Positions 7,490-14,833 of a stretch of DNA of 37,423 nt are shown piece after piece (position 1 is the first letter of the stretch; every line of letters starts with the position of its first letter). Below the pieces are notes generated by a model. The model made no database searches. It saw only the letters and a list, made by a program, of their open reading frames with translations, and was not told the origin of the DNA. The translations under genes were made by a program, and so were the position numbers. This stretch comes from a virus. Location of the stretch: positions 1 to 37,423 of IMG/VR virus record IMGVR_UViG_3300031957_002612. The stretch is one strand, 5' to 3'.

Positions 7490-8511
7490 CTGGCTGCCTC
7501 CAGTCCCTGAGAAATTTCCCGCATCCGCAGTATCAGCCCCGCTGGATCATCGCGCACCTGGAACAGCTGCTGCTGATGCCACTTGTCATAAGTGCCCCAC
7601 CGCTGGGCTGCATCCGTGGCCCCGGCAAAGATATCCCCGGCTGCCCGCTGGTATTCCTTCAGAATCTGCTGGGCTGACCAGCTGTTTTTTTCTGCCGAAT
7701 TGGCCACGGTCTGCAGCGTGGCGATCAGCAGGCTCAGTTCAGCCGGTTTGAAATCGGTCTGCTTGATTTCCTCATAGGCACGCCGTGCGGTTTCGGATGT
7801 GAAATCCGGCTGGGGCTCCGGTTCGGGATCAGGCTCTGGATCAGGTTGGGGCCCTGGCCCCGGTTCTGGCCCCGGCCCGGGATCGGGCTGCGGATCAGTG
7901 CCGGCCACCGTGATCGACCAGCGTGCCAGGTCGATGCCCTCCGTATTGCTGACCGCCAGAAACACCTGGTACACCCCGGGCACGCCCGTGATGCAGCATT
8001 TTTTCCCACCCTCAAAATCAAAATAGCTCAGTGATCCATCCGCAGCCGGGGGAAATACCTGCCAGGCATAATGCTCCCCCGTGCTGCTGGATGCATCCAG
8101 AATCAGCAGGTTACCGGATTTGCCCCCGGATGGCCCCACGATGCGTGCCACGGGGGGCAGCGTGATGCGCGGGGGATCATCGGCAGGATCATCGGCAGGA
8201 TCATCGGCAGGATCATCGGCAGGATCATCGGCTGCCGGCTGCCTGGTGAGCCCATACCACTGGGGATCCACCTGCGGTGCTGTCTCTGCCGGTTTCGTTT
8301 CCGGTTGCGTTTCCGGGGCTGCAGCGGGCAGCTGTGGCTGCTCTGCCGGCTGTTCTATCACCGGCGCTGGCTCATCGGTCTGCCCGTGCTGCAGCTCGGC
8401 ATACTTCTCCCCACCCAGAAAGACGATCAGGGCACTGAGAACCGTGATGATCAGGGTTTTAATTCTTTCGGTCTGCCACCAGGGCACTGCTGCTTTGTTG
8501 GATTGGATCAT
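7486..8511 (-). CDS. Membrane-anchored protein with PKD-like domain and low-complexity linkers
   Basis: 341 aa. Residues about 18-34 (KTLIITVLSALIVFLGG) are a single N-terminal membrane anchor that is not followed by a cleavage site. A P/A/E/Q-rich linker (45-90), ADDP repeats (94-113), a PKD-like beta sandwich (about 121-203), a second linker of PDPGPGPEP type (206-236) and a helical C-terminal domain (237-341) follow. The layout suits a protein spanning the periplasm and reaching the wall or outer membrane, like a unimolecular spanin or wall-binding tether. It overlaps the C1 peptidase start and follows the holin-like pair. The membrane topology is reasonably clear; the spanin-like role is an inference. 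Confidence 0.72.
   Translation of the reverse strand: MIQSNKAAVPWWQTERIKTLIITVLSALIVFLGGEKYAELQHGQTDEPAPVIEQPAEQPQLPAAAPETQPETKPAETAPQVDPQWYGLTRQPAADDPADDPADDPADDPADDPPRITLPPVARIVGPSGGKSGNLLILDASSSTGEHYAWQVFPPAADGSLSYFDFEGGKKCCITGVPGVYQVFLAVSNTEGIDLARWSITVAGTDPQPDPGPGPEPGPGPQPDPEPDPEPEPQPDFTSETARRAYEEIKQTDFKPAELSLLIATLQTVANSAEKNSWSAQQILKEYQRAAGDIFAGATDAAQRWGTYDKWHQQQLFQVRDDPAGLILRMREISQGLEAAR
8174..8233. repeat. Five tandem 12-bp repeats encoding ADDP units
   Basis: The unit GGATCATCGGCA on the plus strand is repeated five times; the last copy ends in T. On the coding strand it gives ADDP repeats in the PKD-like membrane protein. Perfect short tandem copies suggest slippage-prone length variation. 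Each unit carries one GATC. Confidence 0.95.
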
Positions 8512-8520
8512 ATTCCTGCC

Positions 8521-8763
8521 TTAGTTTGACTGCTGGTCGGTTTCGATTTCACGCGTGATGGCCTGGATCAGATTCCCCACCGAATAGGCCACCGCTGCCA
8601 GGTAGGGGATCCCCTCATTCACATCCAGCACCTGTGACAGATCAGTGGAAAACCAGATGCCTGTGACCATCGCCAGGCTGATGCCCAGCCGGATCAGGCT
8701 GCTGATCAGATCCTGCTTGGTGAATTTGTTTTTGGGTGCCGTGGGTGGTGAGAATAATTTCAT
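8521..8763 (-). CDS. Holin-like protein with two hydrophobic segments
   Basis: 80 aa. A short basic N-terminus (KNKFTKQD) precedes two hydrophobic helices, about residues 20-42 (LISSLIRLGISLAMVTGIWF) and 52-70 (GIPYLAAVAYSVGNLIQAI), joined by a short acidic turn, and then a charged tail REIETDQQSN. Size and topology match small class II-like holins. It overlaps the upstream membrane gene by 4 nt (ATGA) and precedes the anchored PKD-like gene, so these form one unit. A holin role is inferred from size, topology and place rather than from a recognised family signature. Confidence 0.65.
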   Translation of the reverse strand: MKLFSPPTAPKNKFTKQDLISSLIRLGISLAMVTGIWFSTDLSQVLDVNEGIPYLAAVAYSVGNLIQAITREIETDQQSN

Positions 8764-9137
8764 GATGCGGGGTGCCCCCTGTTGAGAATGATTTGGATCT
8801 GCTCTCCGTGCCGGATCGTGGTGCCTTTCAGCTGCTGCACATCGGCTGCCACCGTCTGGATGGCTTCGTGGATCACTCCATTTTCACGATCAATGCGATC
8901 ATGGATTTCCTGGTGTTCGTTGTCGTTATCCGTCCTGAGAACACTCAGCGCCTCTGCAATCGCCACCATGGCAGCTGCTGTGCCGGCTGTGTTGCGTTCC
9001 ACCTTGATGATATATTTCAGCGTCCAGGCTGCGATCAGCAGCACCATAGAAGTGATCCCGCCGATCAGAGTCATGCCCACCCCGACGATGGCTTTCCACT
9101 CATCCGGGCTCAGCTTGTCAAACATCCCTGTTTCCAT
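8760..9137 (-). CDS. Holin-like or holin-accessory membrane protein, XhlA-like layout
   Basis: 125 aa from ATG 9137 (METGMFDKLSPDEW). ATG 9125 is equally possible, while an in-frame ATG at 9152 abuts a terminator T-run and is less likely. One strong membrane helix lies at about residues 16-43 (GVGMTLIGGITSMVLLIAAWTL). The rest is a charged, coiled-coil-prone region (NEHQEIHDRIDRENGVIHEA, then DVQQLKGTTIRHGEQIQIIL). A membrane segment next to a coiled coil in a small protein beside a holin is typical of haemolysin XhlA-type accessories, though here the helix is N-terminal. It is the first gene after a terminator and so may head a separately expressed lysis/late transcript. Confidence 0.65.
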   Translation of the reverse strand: METGMFDKLSPDEWKAIVGVGMTLIGGITSMVLLIAAWTLKYIIKVERNTAGTAAAMVAIAEALSVLRTDNDNEHQEIHDRIDRENGVIHEAIQTVAADVQQLKGTTIRHGEQIQIILNRGHPAS

Positions 9138-9152
9138 ATTTCCACAGCGCAT

Positions 9153-9187
9153 AAAAAAAACAGCCTGGCAGTACCTTCCGGGCTGTT
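9153..9187 (-). terminator. Rho-independent terminator between early genes and lysis genes
   Basis: On the minus strand AACAGCC and GGCTGTT form a 7-bp stem around a 15-nt loop, followed at once by a run of T (9158-9153). It lies at the end of the early block and only about 15 nt before the likely start of the holin-like gene. Bases 9188-9313 hold nothing else I can assign. Confidence 0.75.
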
Positions 9188-9313
9188 ACGTAACAGCTCA
9201 GAAAATACCGCCAGACTGTTGGAATGCGTTCCCAGTCGTACCGCCCTGATCGGGCTGGCACTCATGCGGTTGAGGGAATCATAGGATCAGCGGGGTGCTG
9301 CTGTCAATCGGAT

Positions 9314-9538
9314 TCACTGGTACCCCTGGTATTCATAGAAGCCAGCCGGATGAATTTTGTATTCATGAAAGCGGGGTGGCCTGACCAGATCCTCTGGATA
9401 GTTCTCCCGGGGCACCCGGAATGGTTCAGGGATCAGAAAGCGGATCACGGGCACGCCCTGATTATTGACATTCCGCTGATCAGCCGGCCCGCCTCTCAGC
9501 GGGATGGAATCCGGCAGCCCTCTGAATGGTTTATTCAT
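9314..9538 (-). CDS. Small hypothetical protein, last gene of the early block
   Basis: 74 aa from ATG 9538, overlapping the previous stop (9531) by 8 nt. The protein is proline-, arginine- and tyrosine-rich (NKPFRGLPDSIPLRGG, then EPFRVPRENYPEDLVRPPRF and FYEYQGYQ) and likely mostly extended or disordered. No family is recognised. Coupling to the upstream gene and coding-like composition support it as real; it precedes a terminator at 9153-9187. An in-frame ATG further upstream lies inside the preceding gene. Confidence 0.55.
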   Translation of the reverse strand: MNKPFRGLPDSIPLRGGPADQRNVNNQGVPVIRFLIPEPFRVPRENYPEDLVRPPRFHEYKIHPAGFYEYQGYQ

Positions 9539-10163
9539 CGGGTTTCTCCGTGGGTGGTTTGATCCAGAACAGGCTGTGAAAGGCCACTGATGTTTCACTG
9601 CCTGCCTCATGGGCATGAAACGTCCTGTGGTACAGGTCAGCCCCCTCCGGCTGCTCCGGCAGTGACTTCAGATCAGCCGGATCCAGCAGCTCACACCGCT
9701 GCAGCCGTTCCAGATCCCGCTCATCCACAATGCATTCCTTGCACATCTTCACGCGCACGAATACCAGCGGATCAGATGGATTCCAGCTGTTCTGCCAGAC
9801 CTGCCCCCGGCACGCTTCTGCTGCCCGCGCCAGAGTCTCAGCCACTCCCGTGGTGGCTGCCGGCATGACTTTTTCTTTTAAGTGAATGCGGATTTCAAAC
9901 TGATCATCCACCTCATCAATCGACACATCAGACACCTCCCGGCCAGCCATGCCTAAGAGGTTCTGCAGACCCGCTGTTTCCAGTGGCACTCTCAGTTTTT
10001 TGGTTTCCGCCTGCTGCAGAATAAAACCGCGCGGGGGCTGTCTGGATTGCTCCAGATACTCCATGGTGATCTGCAGAGGCTGGCTGCTGCAATAGATCCA
10101 TTTTTCCGGTTTGATCGGCTGATTGCTCACGCCATATTTTTCACACTTTTCTGATTCACTCAT
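9531..10163 (-). CDS. Hypothetical protein with central beta-rich region
   Basis: 210 aa from ATG 10163, the A of which begins an ATGA overlap with the frame that ends at 10160. A GGAGAAACC ribosome-binding site precedes it. The N-terminus EKCEKYGVSNQPIKPEKWIY is followed by a region of short strands and helices (TTGVAETLARAAEACRGQVW), and two cysteines at MCKECIVDERD. The pattern FHAHEAGSETSVAFHSLFWI near the end is also strand-like. I do not recognise the family. It sits among early genes of unknown function. Confidence 0.75.
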   Translation of the reverse strand: MSESEKCEKYGVSNQPIKPEKWIYCSSQPLQITMEYLEQSRQPPRGFILQQAETKKLRVPLETAGLQNLLGMAGREVSDVSIDEVDDQFEIRIHLKEKVMPAATTGVAETLARAAEACRGQVWQNSWNPSDPLVFVRVKMCKECIVDERDLERLQRCELLDPADLKSLPEQPEGADLYHRTFHAHEAGSETSVAFHSLFWIKPPTEKPDE

Positions 10164-10491
10164 GAGGTTTCTCCTTCCGCTTTGATTGTAACAGGCCATC
10201 GATCAGATACCAGCAGCTCTAATAGAATCCGCTCGGATACCGACCGCAGACCACCGGCACCAGCCCCGGCCAGCATCGTACGATCAGCACCCGCACCACC
10301 AGGCTGCCCGCGCGGGGCCAGTCGTGCGGGATCGGTTCCCGTTCCTCTGCCTTGGACTCTGCCAGCGCCCGTTCCAGCTCCTGCACCAGCACCAGCTGCC
10401 TCAGCTGTTCTACCGCCTGCTGCAGTTGCGTCATGGATGGGCAGGGATCCCCCGTCCCCGGAAATCCAGAAATGATGATCACAGTTGCCAT
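10160..10491 (-). CDS. Small gene that appears frameshifted (two partial frames)
   Basis: From ATG 10491 the frame reads MATVIIISGFPGTGDPCP, then a helical segment (QLQQAVEQLRQLVLVQELER) and WPRAGSLVVRVLIV, but it degrades and stops at 10219. The -1 frame over the same bases continues sensibly as MLAGAGAGGLRSVSERILLELL and stops at 10160, where it forms ATGA with the next start, exactly as other gene pairs here do. The join of the two halves, near 10275-10285, would give a protein of about 110 aa. A sequencing indel, a recent mutation or an unusual frameshift are all possible. I see no slippery heptamer at the junction. Function unknown. Confidence 0.5.
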
Positions 10492-10521
10492 GCTGCACCT
10501 CTCCCGGTTCGATGCCCTCAA

Positions 10522-11061
10522 TCAGAAATCATCCAGATCCTCATCATCGCAATCATCACAGCCCTCCAGATGGCCCAGGCGCTGCAGCTGTTCGCAGACC
10601 TCTGATCCCCCGGCAATGCAGATGAATGCTTCGATCAGATCGGAACTGGACAGATCAGGCAGCACCCCCTGGCATTCCAGATGCTGCCGGAACTCATCCA
10701 GGGCTGTGCCCAGTTTCCGCCGATCGTCCTGCTCAATGGCATCCAGGATGGCGATGAACAGCAGGTTCGGTTTCCGGCTGGGATGGGCAGGGTAGACCTT
10801 GCGGCCCAGATGGAAATAGCTGGACTCGATCCAGTAACGTGTATCGGGGATATTCAGATACGTGCTTTTGCACCAGCGGGATCTGGCGCCCACCTTGTAC
10901 CAGATTTGTCTGTGTTCGATTCTGGCTGACCAGGCAGTGCCCGGCCCGCTGGCCCGATGCGTGGAACAGATCCAGGCTTTGATGCCGTTTTTAGAAACGG
11001 TCTGCACCGTGATATCCCGGCCCAGCAGCCGCCCCACTTTTCTCAGATCGTAAATCGTCAT
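10522..11061 (-). CDS. Hypothetical protein with acidic CDDCDDEDLDDF tail
   Basis: 179 aa from ATG 11061, an ATGA overlap with the upstream zinc-knuckle gene. Residues 1-70 are beta-like and basic with several Trp/Tyr (GTAWSARIEHRQIWYKVGAR). The middle has a helical segment (KPNLLFIAILDAIEQDDRRK) and the C-terminus is an acidic patch with two Cys. It contains no recognised motif. A nucleic-acid- or protein-binding adaptor is possible from composition only. It belongs to the early cluster of unknown small genes. Confidence 0.7.
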   Translation of the reverse strand: MTIYDLRKVGRLLGRDITVQTVSKNGIKAWICSTHRASGPGTAWSARIEHRQIWYKVGARSRWCKSTYLNIPDTRYWIESSYFHLGRKVYPAHPSRKPNLLFIAILDAIEQDDRRKLGTALDEFRQHLECQGVLPDLSSSDLIEAFICIAGGSEVCEQLQRLGHLEGCDDCDDEDLDDF

Positions 11062-11411
11062 CGTTCCTCCACGTCATAAACAGCCAAGCCGTGGGGCAGG
11101 TTTTTAATATGCTCCCACTCCCGGCAGACCTCACAGTCATCGACCACCTCACCACTCTGATCCACGCTCCCGCACGTTCGGCACCAGCCGGCAGCCGCGC
11201 GGCTCTGGATGCAGGCACCGCAGATATAATAATTCGCCTCAGTCACATCCTGCGGAATGTATGACAGCTGCACCCAGCTGCCCCCTGTGGGGCTGCTGCA
11301 GCGATCACAGGCCCCGTCAAACTCGCACCGCTCCAGACTGTGGAACGCAATAAAAGACCGCACACGCGCTGCCTCTGCGGATTCTGCCGGCTCTGGCTGA
11401 CTGATCATCAT
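11058..11411 (-). CDS. Zinc-knuckle protein, paralogue of the gene at 12446-12697
   Basis: 117 aa, or 116 from the second Met. Four CxxC pairs: C35-x2-C38, C64-x2-C67, C77-x2-C80 and C93-x2-C96, predicted to bind two zinc ions in treble-clef or ribbon folds. The segment YYICGACIQSRAAAGWCRTCG aligns closely with YYLCRACIVTWSAYGWCRGCG of the protein at 12446-12697, so the two are paralogues. It overlaps both neighbours by 4 nt. It is likely a small adaptor or nucleic-acid-binding protein; the target is unknown. Confidence 0.75.
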   Translation of the reverse strand: MMISQPEPAESAEAARVRSFIAFHSLERCEFDGACDRCSSPTGGSWVQLSYIPQDVTEANYYICGACIQSRAAAGWCRTCGSVDQSGEVVDDCEVCREWEHIKNLPHGLAVYDVEER

Positions 11412-12226
11412 TCCCCTTTCGTGCTGGTGATATCTCCCAGCTGCTGGAAATGGGTTTCCAATGTCTGCAGGCTGGCCATGGCTTCCCCGCTGATCATTCT
11501 GATCAGGTTCAGCTGGTTGGTGATGCTGGCCCCCTGCAGCTGCTCTAATGCGCGGACCGCTGCGCCGATTTTGGCCCCGTTGTATCTGCGGATATCCAGC
11601 CCGCTCTGCTCCTGGAACTCATCCACGGTCTGCTGCAGCCGTTCCCGGTTGCGTTTCTCCAGATCCAGTTTCTGCTCCAGCTGCATCCGGTTCAGGCTGC
11701 GCCCCTGTTTCAGTCCGTTCTGATAGCCCTGCTCCCGGGCATCATTGATCTGCCTGGTGCTGGGATCAGCCTGCACACAGCGCCGCATGATGGCTGCCAG
11801 GAACGCAAAGGAAACCGGCTCTGGTGTGCGGAGTGAGGCAGCTTTCCTGACCACCAGCCCACCGCCCCTGGGCTCCAGCAGTCCCCATTCCGCTGGCATC
11901 TCGGCCAGATCCACGATCCCCGGGGTGGCCACAATCCACCACCTGTGACAGTGCATCTGAAAGGCTGCGGATTTATTCAGATCATTCAATTCGTTTCGCC
12001 AGTCAGCTCTGCTGATTTTGATTTCAAAACCATTCAATTCAATATTCACACGCTTATCCCGCCAGCAGCCCATGGCCAGCGCGTCTGCCACGCGGCTCCG
12101 GTTGGTGGTGGTGCCGTTGGGTACCTGCTCCACAAACGCATATTTGGGCAGGCAGTATTTCTGCCTGAGCAGTGCCACCAGCTGATCAGAAGTAAATTTC
12201 GGTTTCTCCGTTTTGGCTTTGGCCAT
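11408..12226 (-). CDS. MmcB-like PD-(D/E)xK nuclease-fold protein with coiled coil
   Basis: 272 aa from ATG 12226, which shares its A with the previous stop (TGATG). The first 130 residues fit the MmcB-related DNA-repair/endonuclease-like fold: RVADALAMG with D48, then E68-I-K70 in FEIKISRADWRNEL, DLNKSAAFQMHCHRWWIVA and MPAEWGLLEPRG. D48, E68 and K70 are in the order of a PD-(D/E)xK active site. Residues about 185-225 are a charged coiled coil (MQLEQKLDLEKRNRERLQQT). It may act on phage or host DNA during replication or recombination. The family call is good; the activity is not demonstrated. Confidence 0.75.
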   Translation of the reverse strand: MAKAKTEKPKFTSDQLVALLRQKYCLPKYAFVEQVPNGTTTNRSRVADALAMGCWRDKRVNIELNGFEIKISRADWRNELNDLNKSAAFQMHCHRWWIVATPGIVDLAEMPAEWGLLEPRGGGLVVRKAASLRTPEPVSFAFLAAIMRRCVQADPSTRQINDAREQGYQNGLKQGRSLNRMQLEQKLDLEKRNRERLQQTVDEFQEQSGLDIRRYNGAKIGAAVRALEQLQGASITNQLNLIRMISGEAMASLQTLETHFQQLGDITSTKGE

Positions 12227-12441
12227 CAGGCTGACACCTCCTGCACCAGGGGCACCACCGTGGCGCGGACAAACGCCCGCCCCGATGATCTGCGGGCAGC
12301 GTCCAGGGCTTTCAGGGCTGCCTGGTTGCTGGTGAATTTCCACGCCTGCTCCCTGTCCACAGTCCGCCCGGGTTTTCCCTGCCACTCCCAGCCGGCCAGA
12401 TAGATCCCCGTTTCCAGTTCGACAATCAGAGTCTGATTCAT
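12226..12441 (-). CDS. Small hypothetical early protein
   Basis: 71 aa from ATG 12441 (MNQTLIVELETGIYLAGWEW), 4 nt after the preceding stop; an upstream in-frame start at 12486 lies inside the previous gene. The N-terminal half is a beta hairpin (LIVELETGIYLAGWEW) and the C-terminal half a helix (SNQAALKALDAARRSS) followed by a strand, giving a compact alpha/beta protein. Its stop shares a base with the start of the MmcB-like gene, so the two are likely translated together. No family recognised. Confidence 0.65.
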   Translation of the reverse strand: MNQTLIVELETGIYLAGWEWQGKPGRTVDREQAWKFTSNQAALKALDAARRSSGRAFVRATVVPLVQEVSA

Positions 12442-12445
12442 GCTT

Positions 12446-12697
12446 TCACTCCTCACAGTGTTCACAGTGTTCCACAATCGAGCCATCCCCCATATTCATT
12501 CCGCAGCCCCGGCACCAGCCATAGGCTGACCAGGTAACGATGCAGGCTCGGCACAGATAGTATTCATCCAGCTGGCCCGCATCGCCTTCCCCTCTCCAGA
12601 CCTCAGCCTGCTCTGTTTCGCACATGAAACAGACCGCACTGAAATCACAGTAGGTCAGCCCGTGATCCTCAATGTAACGCTCTGCATGGTCGCTCAT
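12446..12697 (-). CDS. Zinc-knuckle protein, paralogue of the gene at 11058-11411
   Basis: 83 aa from ATG 12697, ATGA with the ASCH gene stop. Nine cysteines include the pairs C23-C26, C49-C52, C62-C65 and C78-C81, the last three spaced as in the paralogue at 11058-11411. An acidic linker separates the first and second pairs. Two zinc ions are likely. The pair of paralogues flanks the MmcB-like gene and one small gene, suggesting local duplication within the early operon. Function unknown. Confidence 0.72.
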   Translation of the reverse strand: MSDHAERYIEDHGLTYCDFSAVCFMCETEQAEVWRGEGDAGQLDEYYLCRACIVTWSAYGWCRGCGMNMGDGSIVEHCEHCEE

Positions 12698-13161
12698 GGC
12701 TTCTCCAGTTCGTTCACCGGCTCCACCGGTTCCAGTTGGGCAAACATCCAATCCACCGAATTGATCAGCTCAGCGGGATCCCAGAGCCCCTGCTTGCCGT
12801 TCCAGGGGATGGGCTCTCTCAATCGCTGCACATCTTCCAGCACCCAGAGTGCCGGCCCCTCAGTATGCCTGTGGTGCGGGATCCAGTTGTGCTGTGGTGG
12901 CAGCTGGATTTTCTTTTCCCGGATCGATGGCAGGTGATAACAGGCCACCAGCTGAGCCAGCCCGACCACCGCCCCCATCGGCAGGGGGTGGGGCAGCTGG
13001 CCATCCCGGCGCACGTTCCAGGTTTTCAGCCAGTCTTTGTTTTTGCCCGCATGAATCAGCAGTGGCCCCCGGTAGTTCGTGGGCCAGCTCCGGTTTTCAA
13101 TCCGTTTCTGTCCGTTGCAGATCAGGCTGGCATAAGGCTGGCAGATCGTGAGCGCTTTCAT
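12694..13161 (-). CDS. ASCH-domain protein
   Basis: 155 aa. It starts MKALTICQPYASLICNGQKR, then IENRSWPTNYRGPLLIHAGK: the ASCH signature of a strand, an ALI/SLI helix, G-x-K-x-[IV]-E-N-R-x-[WR]-P and RGPLLIHA. A second block, MGAVVGLAQLVAC, and ALWVLEDVQRL complete the beta-barrel fold. ASCH proteins are PUA-like RNA-binding domains; some family members hydrolyse acylated cytidine. In phages they are common early genes of unclear role. It overlaps its neighbours by 4 nt each. The family is clear; the substrate is not. Confidence 0.9.
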   Translation of the reverse strand: MKALTICQPYASLICNGQKRIENRSWPTNYRGPLLIHAGKNKDWLKTWNVRRDGQLPHPLPMGAVVGLAQLVACYHLPSIREKKIQLPPQHNWIPHHRHTEGPALWVLEDVQRLREPIPWNGKQGLWDPAELINSVDWMFAQLEPVEPVNELEKP

Positions 13162-13538
13162 GCTGGCACCTCATCAGCGGGATACAGTTCAATCACCTTC
13201 ACATCCTGATTGAGTGGGGCTGCCCGCTCAAACACGCATTGAATCTCACTCTCTCCCAGAATCCTGCCGGCAGACAGCTGCACCGCCTGGTATCCGTAAT
13301 GCAACAGACGCCGATATTCCACCGGCAGAAACCACAGCCGCAGCTGTTCCAGACTGGTGCAGCCACAGCCTGTATGCGCGCCATAGAGGGCATTGTGATG
13401 CACCGGCCCCAGTTCCAGTGGCCAGGGTTTCAGCCTGGCATACTCTGCCTCTGGTCGATCCTCTACCCAGACTTTTGAGAACCCCGGTTTCCATGGTCCG
13501 CGCCCGTCTGCATCCTGAACACGATACACTGTAAACAT
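13158..13538 (-). CDS. Hypothetical protein starting MFTVYRVQDADGRGPWKPG
   Basis: 126 aa from ATG 13538, which shares its A with the stop of the 58-aa gene upstream (TGATG). An earlier in-frame start at 13613 would lie wholly inside that gene. The opening, FTVYRVQDADGRGPWKPGFS, resembles a group of small phage and prophage proteins that begin with a similar text. ALYGAHTGCGCTSLEQLRLWF and a helical segment follow. The last part, QDVKVIELYPADEVPA, is a strand. The role is unknown; an RES/ADP-ribosyl-transfer-like fold is only a guess from the opening strand and I do not claim it. Confidence 0.7.
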   Translation of the reverse strand: MFTVYRVQDADGRGPWKPGFSKVWVEDRPEAEYARLKPWPLELGPVHHNALYGAHTGCGCTSLEQLRLWFLPVEYRRLLHYGYQAVQLSAGRILGESEIQCVFERAAPLNQDVKVIELYPADEVPA

Positions 13539-13714
13539 CACTCCCCCCTTTCCCGTGGCTTCACATCGACTGCCGGTTTTTTGTTGCTGGTCAGCACCAG
13601 CAGCACCTTGCATTTATCGGGCAGCTCTCTCAGATCAATCTGGTACCGCCCCGGCTGATCGATGGTGATTTCCACCTGCTCTGATTCGTTGAATGTTTTG
13701 GTTACCTGGCCCAT
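13538..13714 (-). CDS. Small beta-type hypothetical protein (58 aa)
   Basis: 58 aa from ATG 13714, beginning MGQVTKTFNESEQVEITIDQ and continuing PGRYQIDLRELPDKC. It starts 7 nt after the upstream stop and its TGA overlaps the next ATG (TGATG), the junction style used throughout this operon. That, and a coding-like amino-acid pattern with alternating strands (QVEITI, RYQIDL, KVLLVLTS), support it despite its length. The C-terminus is basic (NKKPAVDVKPRERGE). No function recognised. Confidence 0.7.
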   Translation of the reverse strand: MGQVTKTFNESEQVEITIDQPGRYQIDLRELPDKCKVLLVLTSNKKPAVDVKPRERGE

Positions 13715-13721
13715 TTCAATT

Positions 13722-14261
13722 TCAATCCTTTAACTCAAAATGATGCAGCAGATCAGTGATCCAGGCTGCCCCGTGGTTGGCTTCCAGTTCCTGCAGCTGG
13801 CCATCCACCTGGCTGATCAGCCGGGGCAGCAGCGATACCGTGGGATGCTCCCGCTGCTGCTGCTCTGCCTGTCTGCGGATCAGGCACAATTCATAAAAGC
13901 GGGTTTCATCGGGAGTGCTGCGGGGCTGCCGTTCGGTCTGCAGCTGCAGATCCACCAGATCCCGTTTCAAGAGATGCGCCAGCCGCTCGGGATCAGTGTC
14001 CCGCTGATACCGCACTGACCGCCCCCGCCCGTGGGCCAGGTTATAAAACCGGCCCCCCCAGCAATACTGCTTGTTGGCAGCCACGATGAACCCCCGCAGA
14101 TCGGGATAGGCAAAGCACAGCCGTGGCTTGTCAATGTGCAGATCATCGGGCGCCCGCTCCCGGCCAGGCACCATCAGGCTCCTGATCAGGCAGTGGAACT
14201 CCGTGGGATCCAGCTGCTGCAGCTCCTGCATGATTTCGGATTGTGTGGCCGCGCGTTTCAT
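13722..14261 (-). CDS. Hypothetical mostly helical protein
   Basis: 179 aa from ATG 14261, ATGA with the HAD gene stop. The N-terminus (MKRAATQSEIMQELQQLDPT, then EFHCLIRSLMVPGRE) is helical. A middle block has aromatic strands (RLCFAYPDLRGFIVAANKQYCWGGRFYNLA), and the C-terminal half is Gln- and Glu-rich helix (YELCLIRRQAEQQQREHP). It has no recognisable catalytic motif. It lies between a nucleotidase-like gene and the 58-aa gene in the early operon. Function unknown. Confidence 0.7.
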   Translation of the reverse strand: MKRAATQSEIMQELQQLDPTEFHCLIRSLMVPGRERAPDDLHIDKPRLCFAYPDLRGFIVAANKQYCWGGRFYNLAHGRGRSVRYQRDTDPERLAHLLKRDLVDLQLQTERQPRSTPDETRFYELCLIRRQAEQQQREHPTVSLLPRLISQVDGQLQELEANHGAAWITDLLHHFELKD

Positions 14262-14824
14262 CGCATCACCTCCAGCTGCCTCAGTTCATTTTCGAGCCAG
14301 TCGATGCGGAGTGCCTGCCTGGCAATCTCATGGTTTTCATTCCAGGGCTGGGGGAACAGGATGGCAGTGCCACCCGCGGCCCGGAATGCCTGCACGTTCT
14401 GATCACTGTCATCGATCAGCAGCGTGCCCGGGTTGGCCAGCAGCTGTTTCTGGGGACTCATGGAAATACCCAGCTCGGGCAGATAGCGTTCGGCCCAAAG
14501 TTTTTTTCCCTGCCATTCCACCGCCGAAAATGCGGGGGCAGTCAGAATGGAGTGAGTACCACCACAGTGATCAATGATGAATCTCAATCCCAGAATCCAT
14601 TCATGGGGATCCAGATACGCCCACCAGTCCAGGCCCCCTCTACCGATGGCGTTGGTGATGGTTTCCGTGGAAACACACAGCGCGTGTTCCAGCTGGTATT
14701 CCCCTGCCGGCCAGTCCCGCACCGTGGTTTTCGGGCAGCGTCCCAGCAGCTGGCAGACACCGCCCACAAAATCCACATGCACGCCATCCAGATCCCAGAA
14801 TACATGCTTGATTTTCCGTTTCAT
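14258..14824 (-). CDS. HAD-family 5'(3')-deoxyribonucleotidase-like protein
   Basis: 188 aa from ATG 14824, with AAGGAG 5 nt upstream; a GTG at 14830 touches that site and is rejected. HAD motif I is FWDLDGVHVDF (DxDG with both Asp), a TAPAFS block follows an aromatic, Trp-rich cap insertion, and motif IV is LLIDDSDQNV. This layout matches the NT5C-type nucleotidases that many phages carry and that remove phosphate from deoxynucleoside monophosphates, adjusting dNTP pools. It sits next to a DNA methyltransferase and a replication-type gene, which suits nucleotide metabolism. Other HAD hydrolase activities remain possible. Confidence 0.85.
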   Translation of the reverse strand: MKRKIKHVFWDLDGVHVDFVGGVCQLLGRCPKTTVRDWPAGEYQLEHALCVSTETITNAIGRGGLDWWAYLDPHEWILGLRFIIDHCGGTHSILTAPAFSAVEWQGKKLWAERYLPELGISMSPQKQLLANPGTLLIDDSDQNVQAFRAAGGTAILFPQPWNENHEIARQALRIDWLENELRQLEVMR

Positions 14825-14833
14825 CGTCACTCC

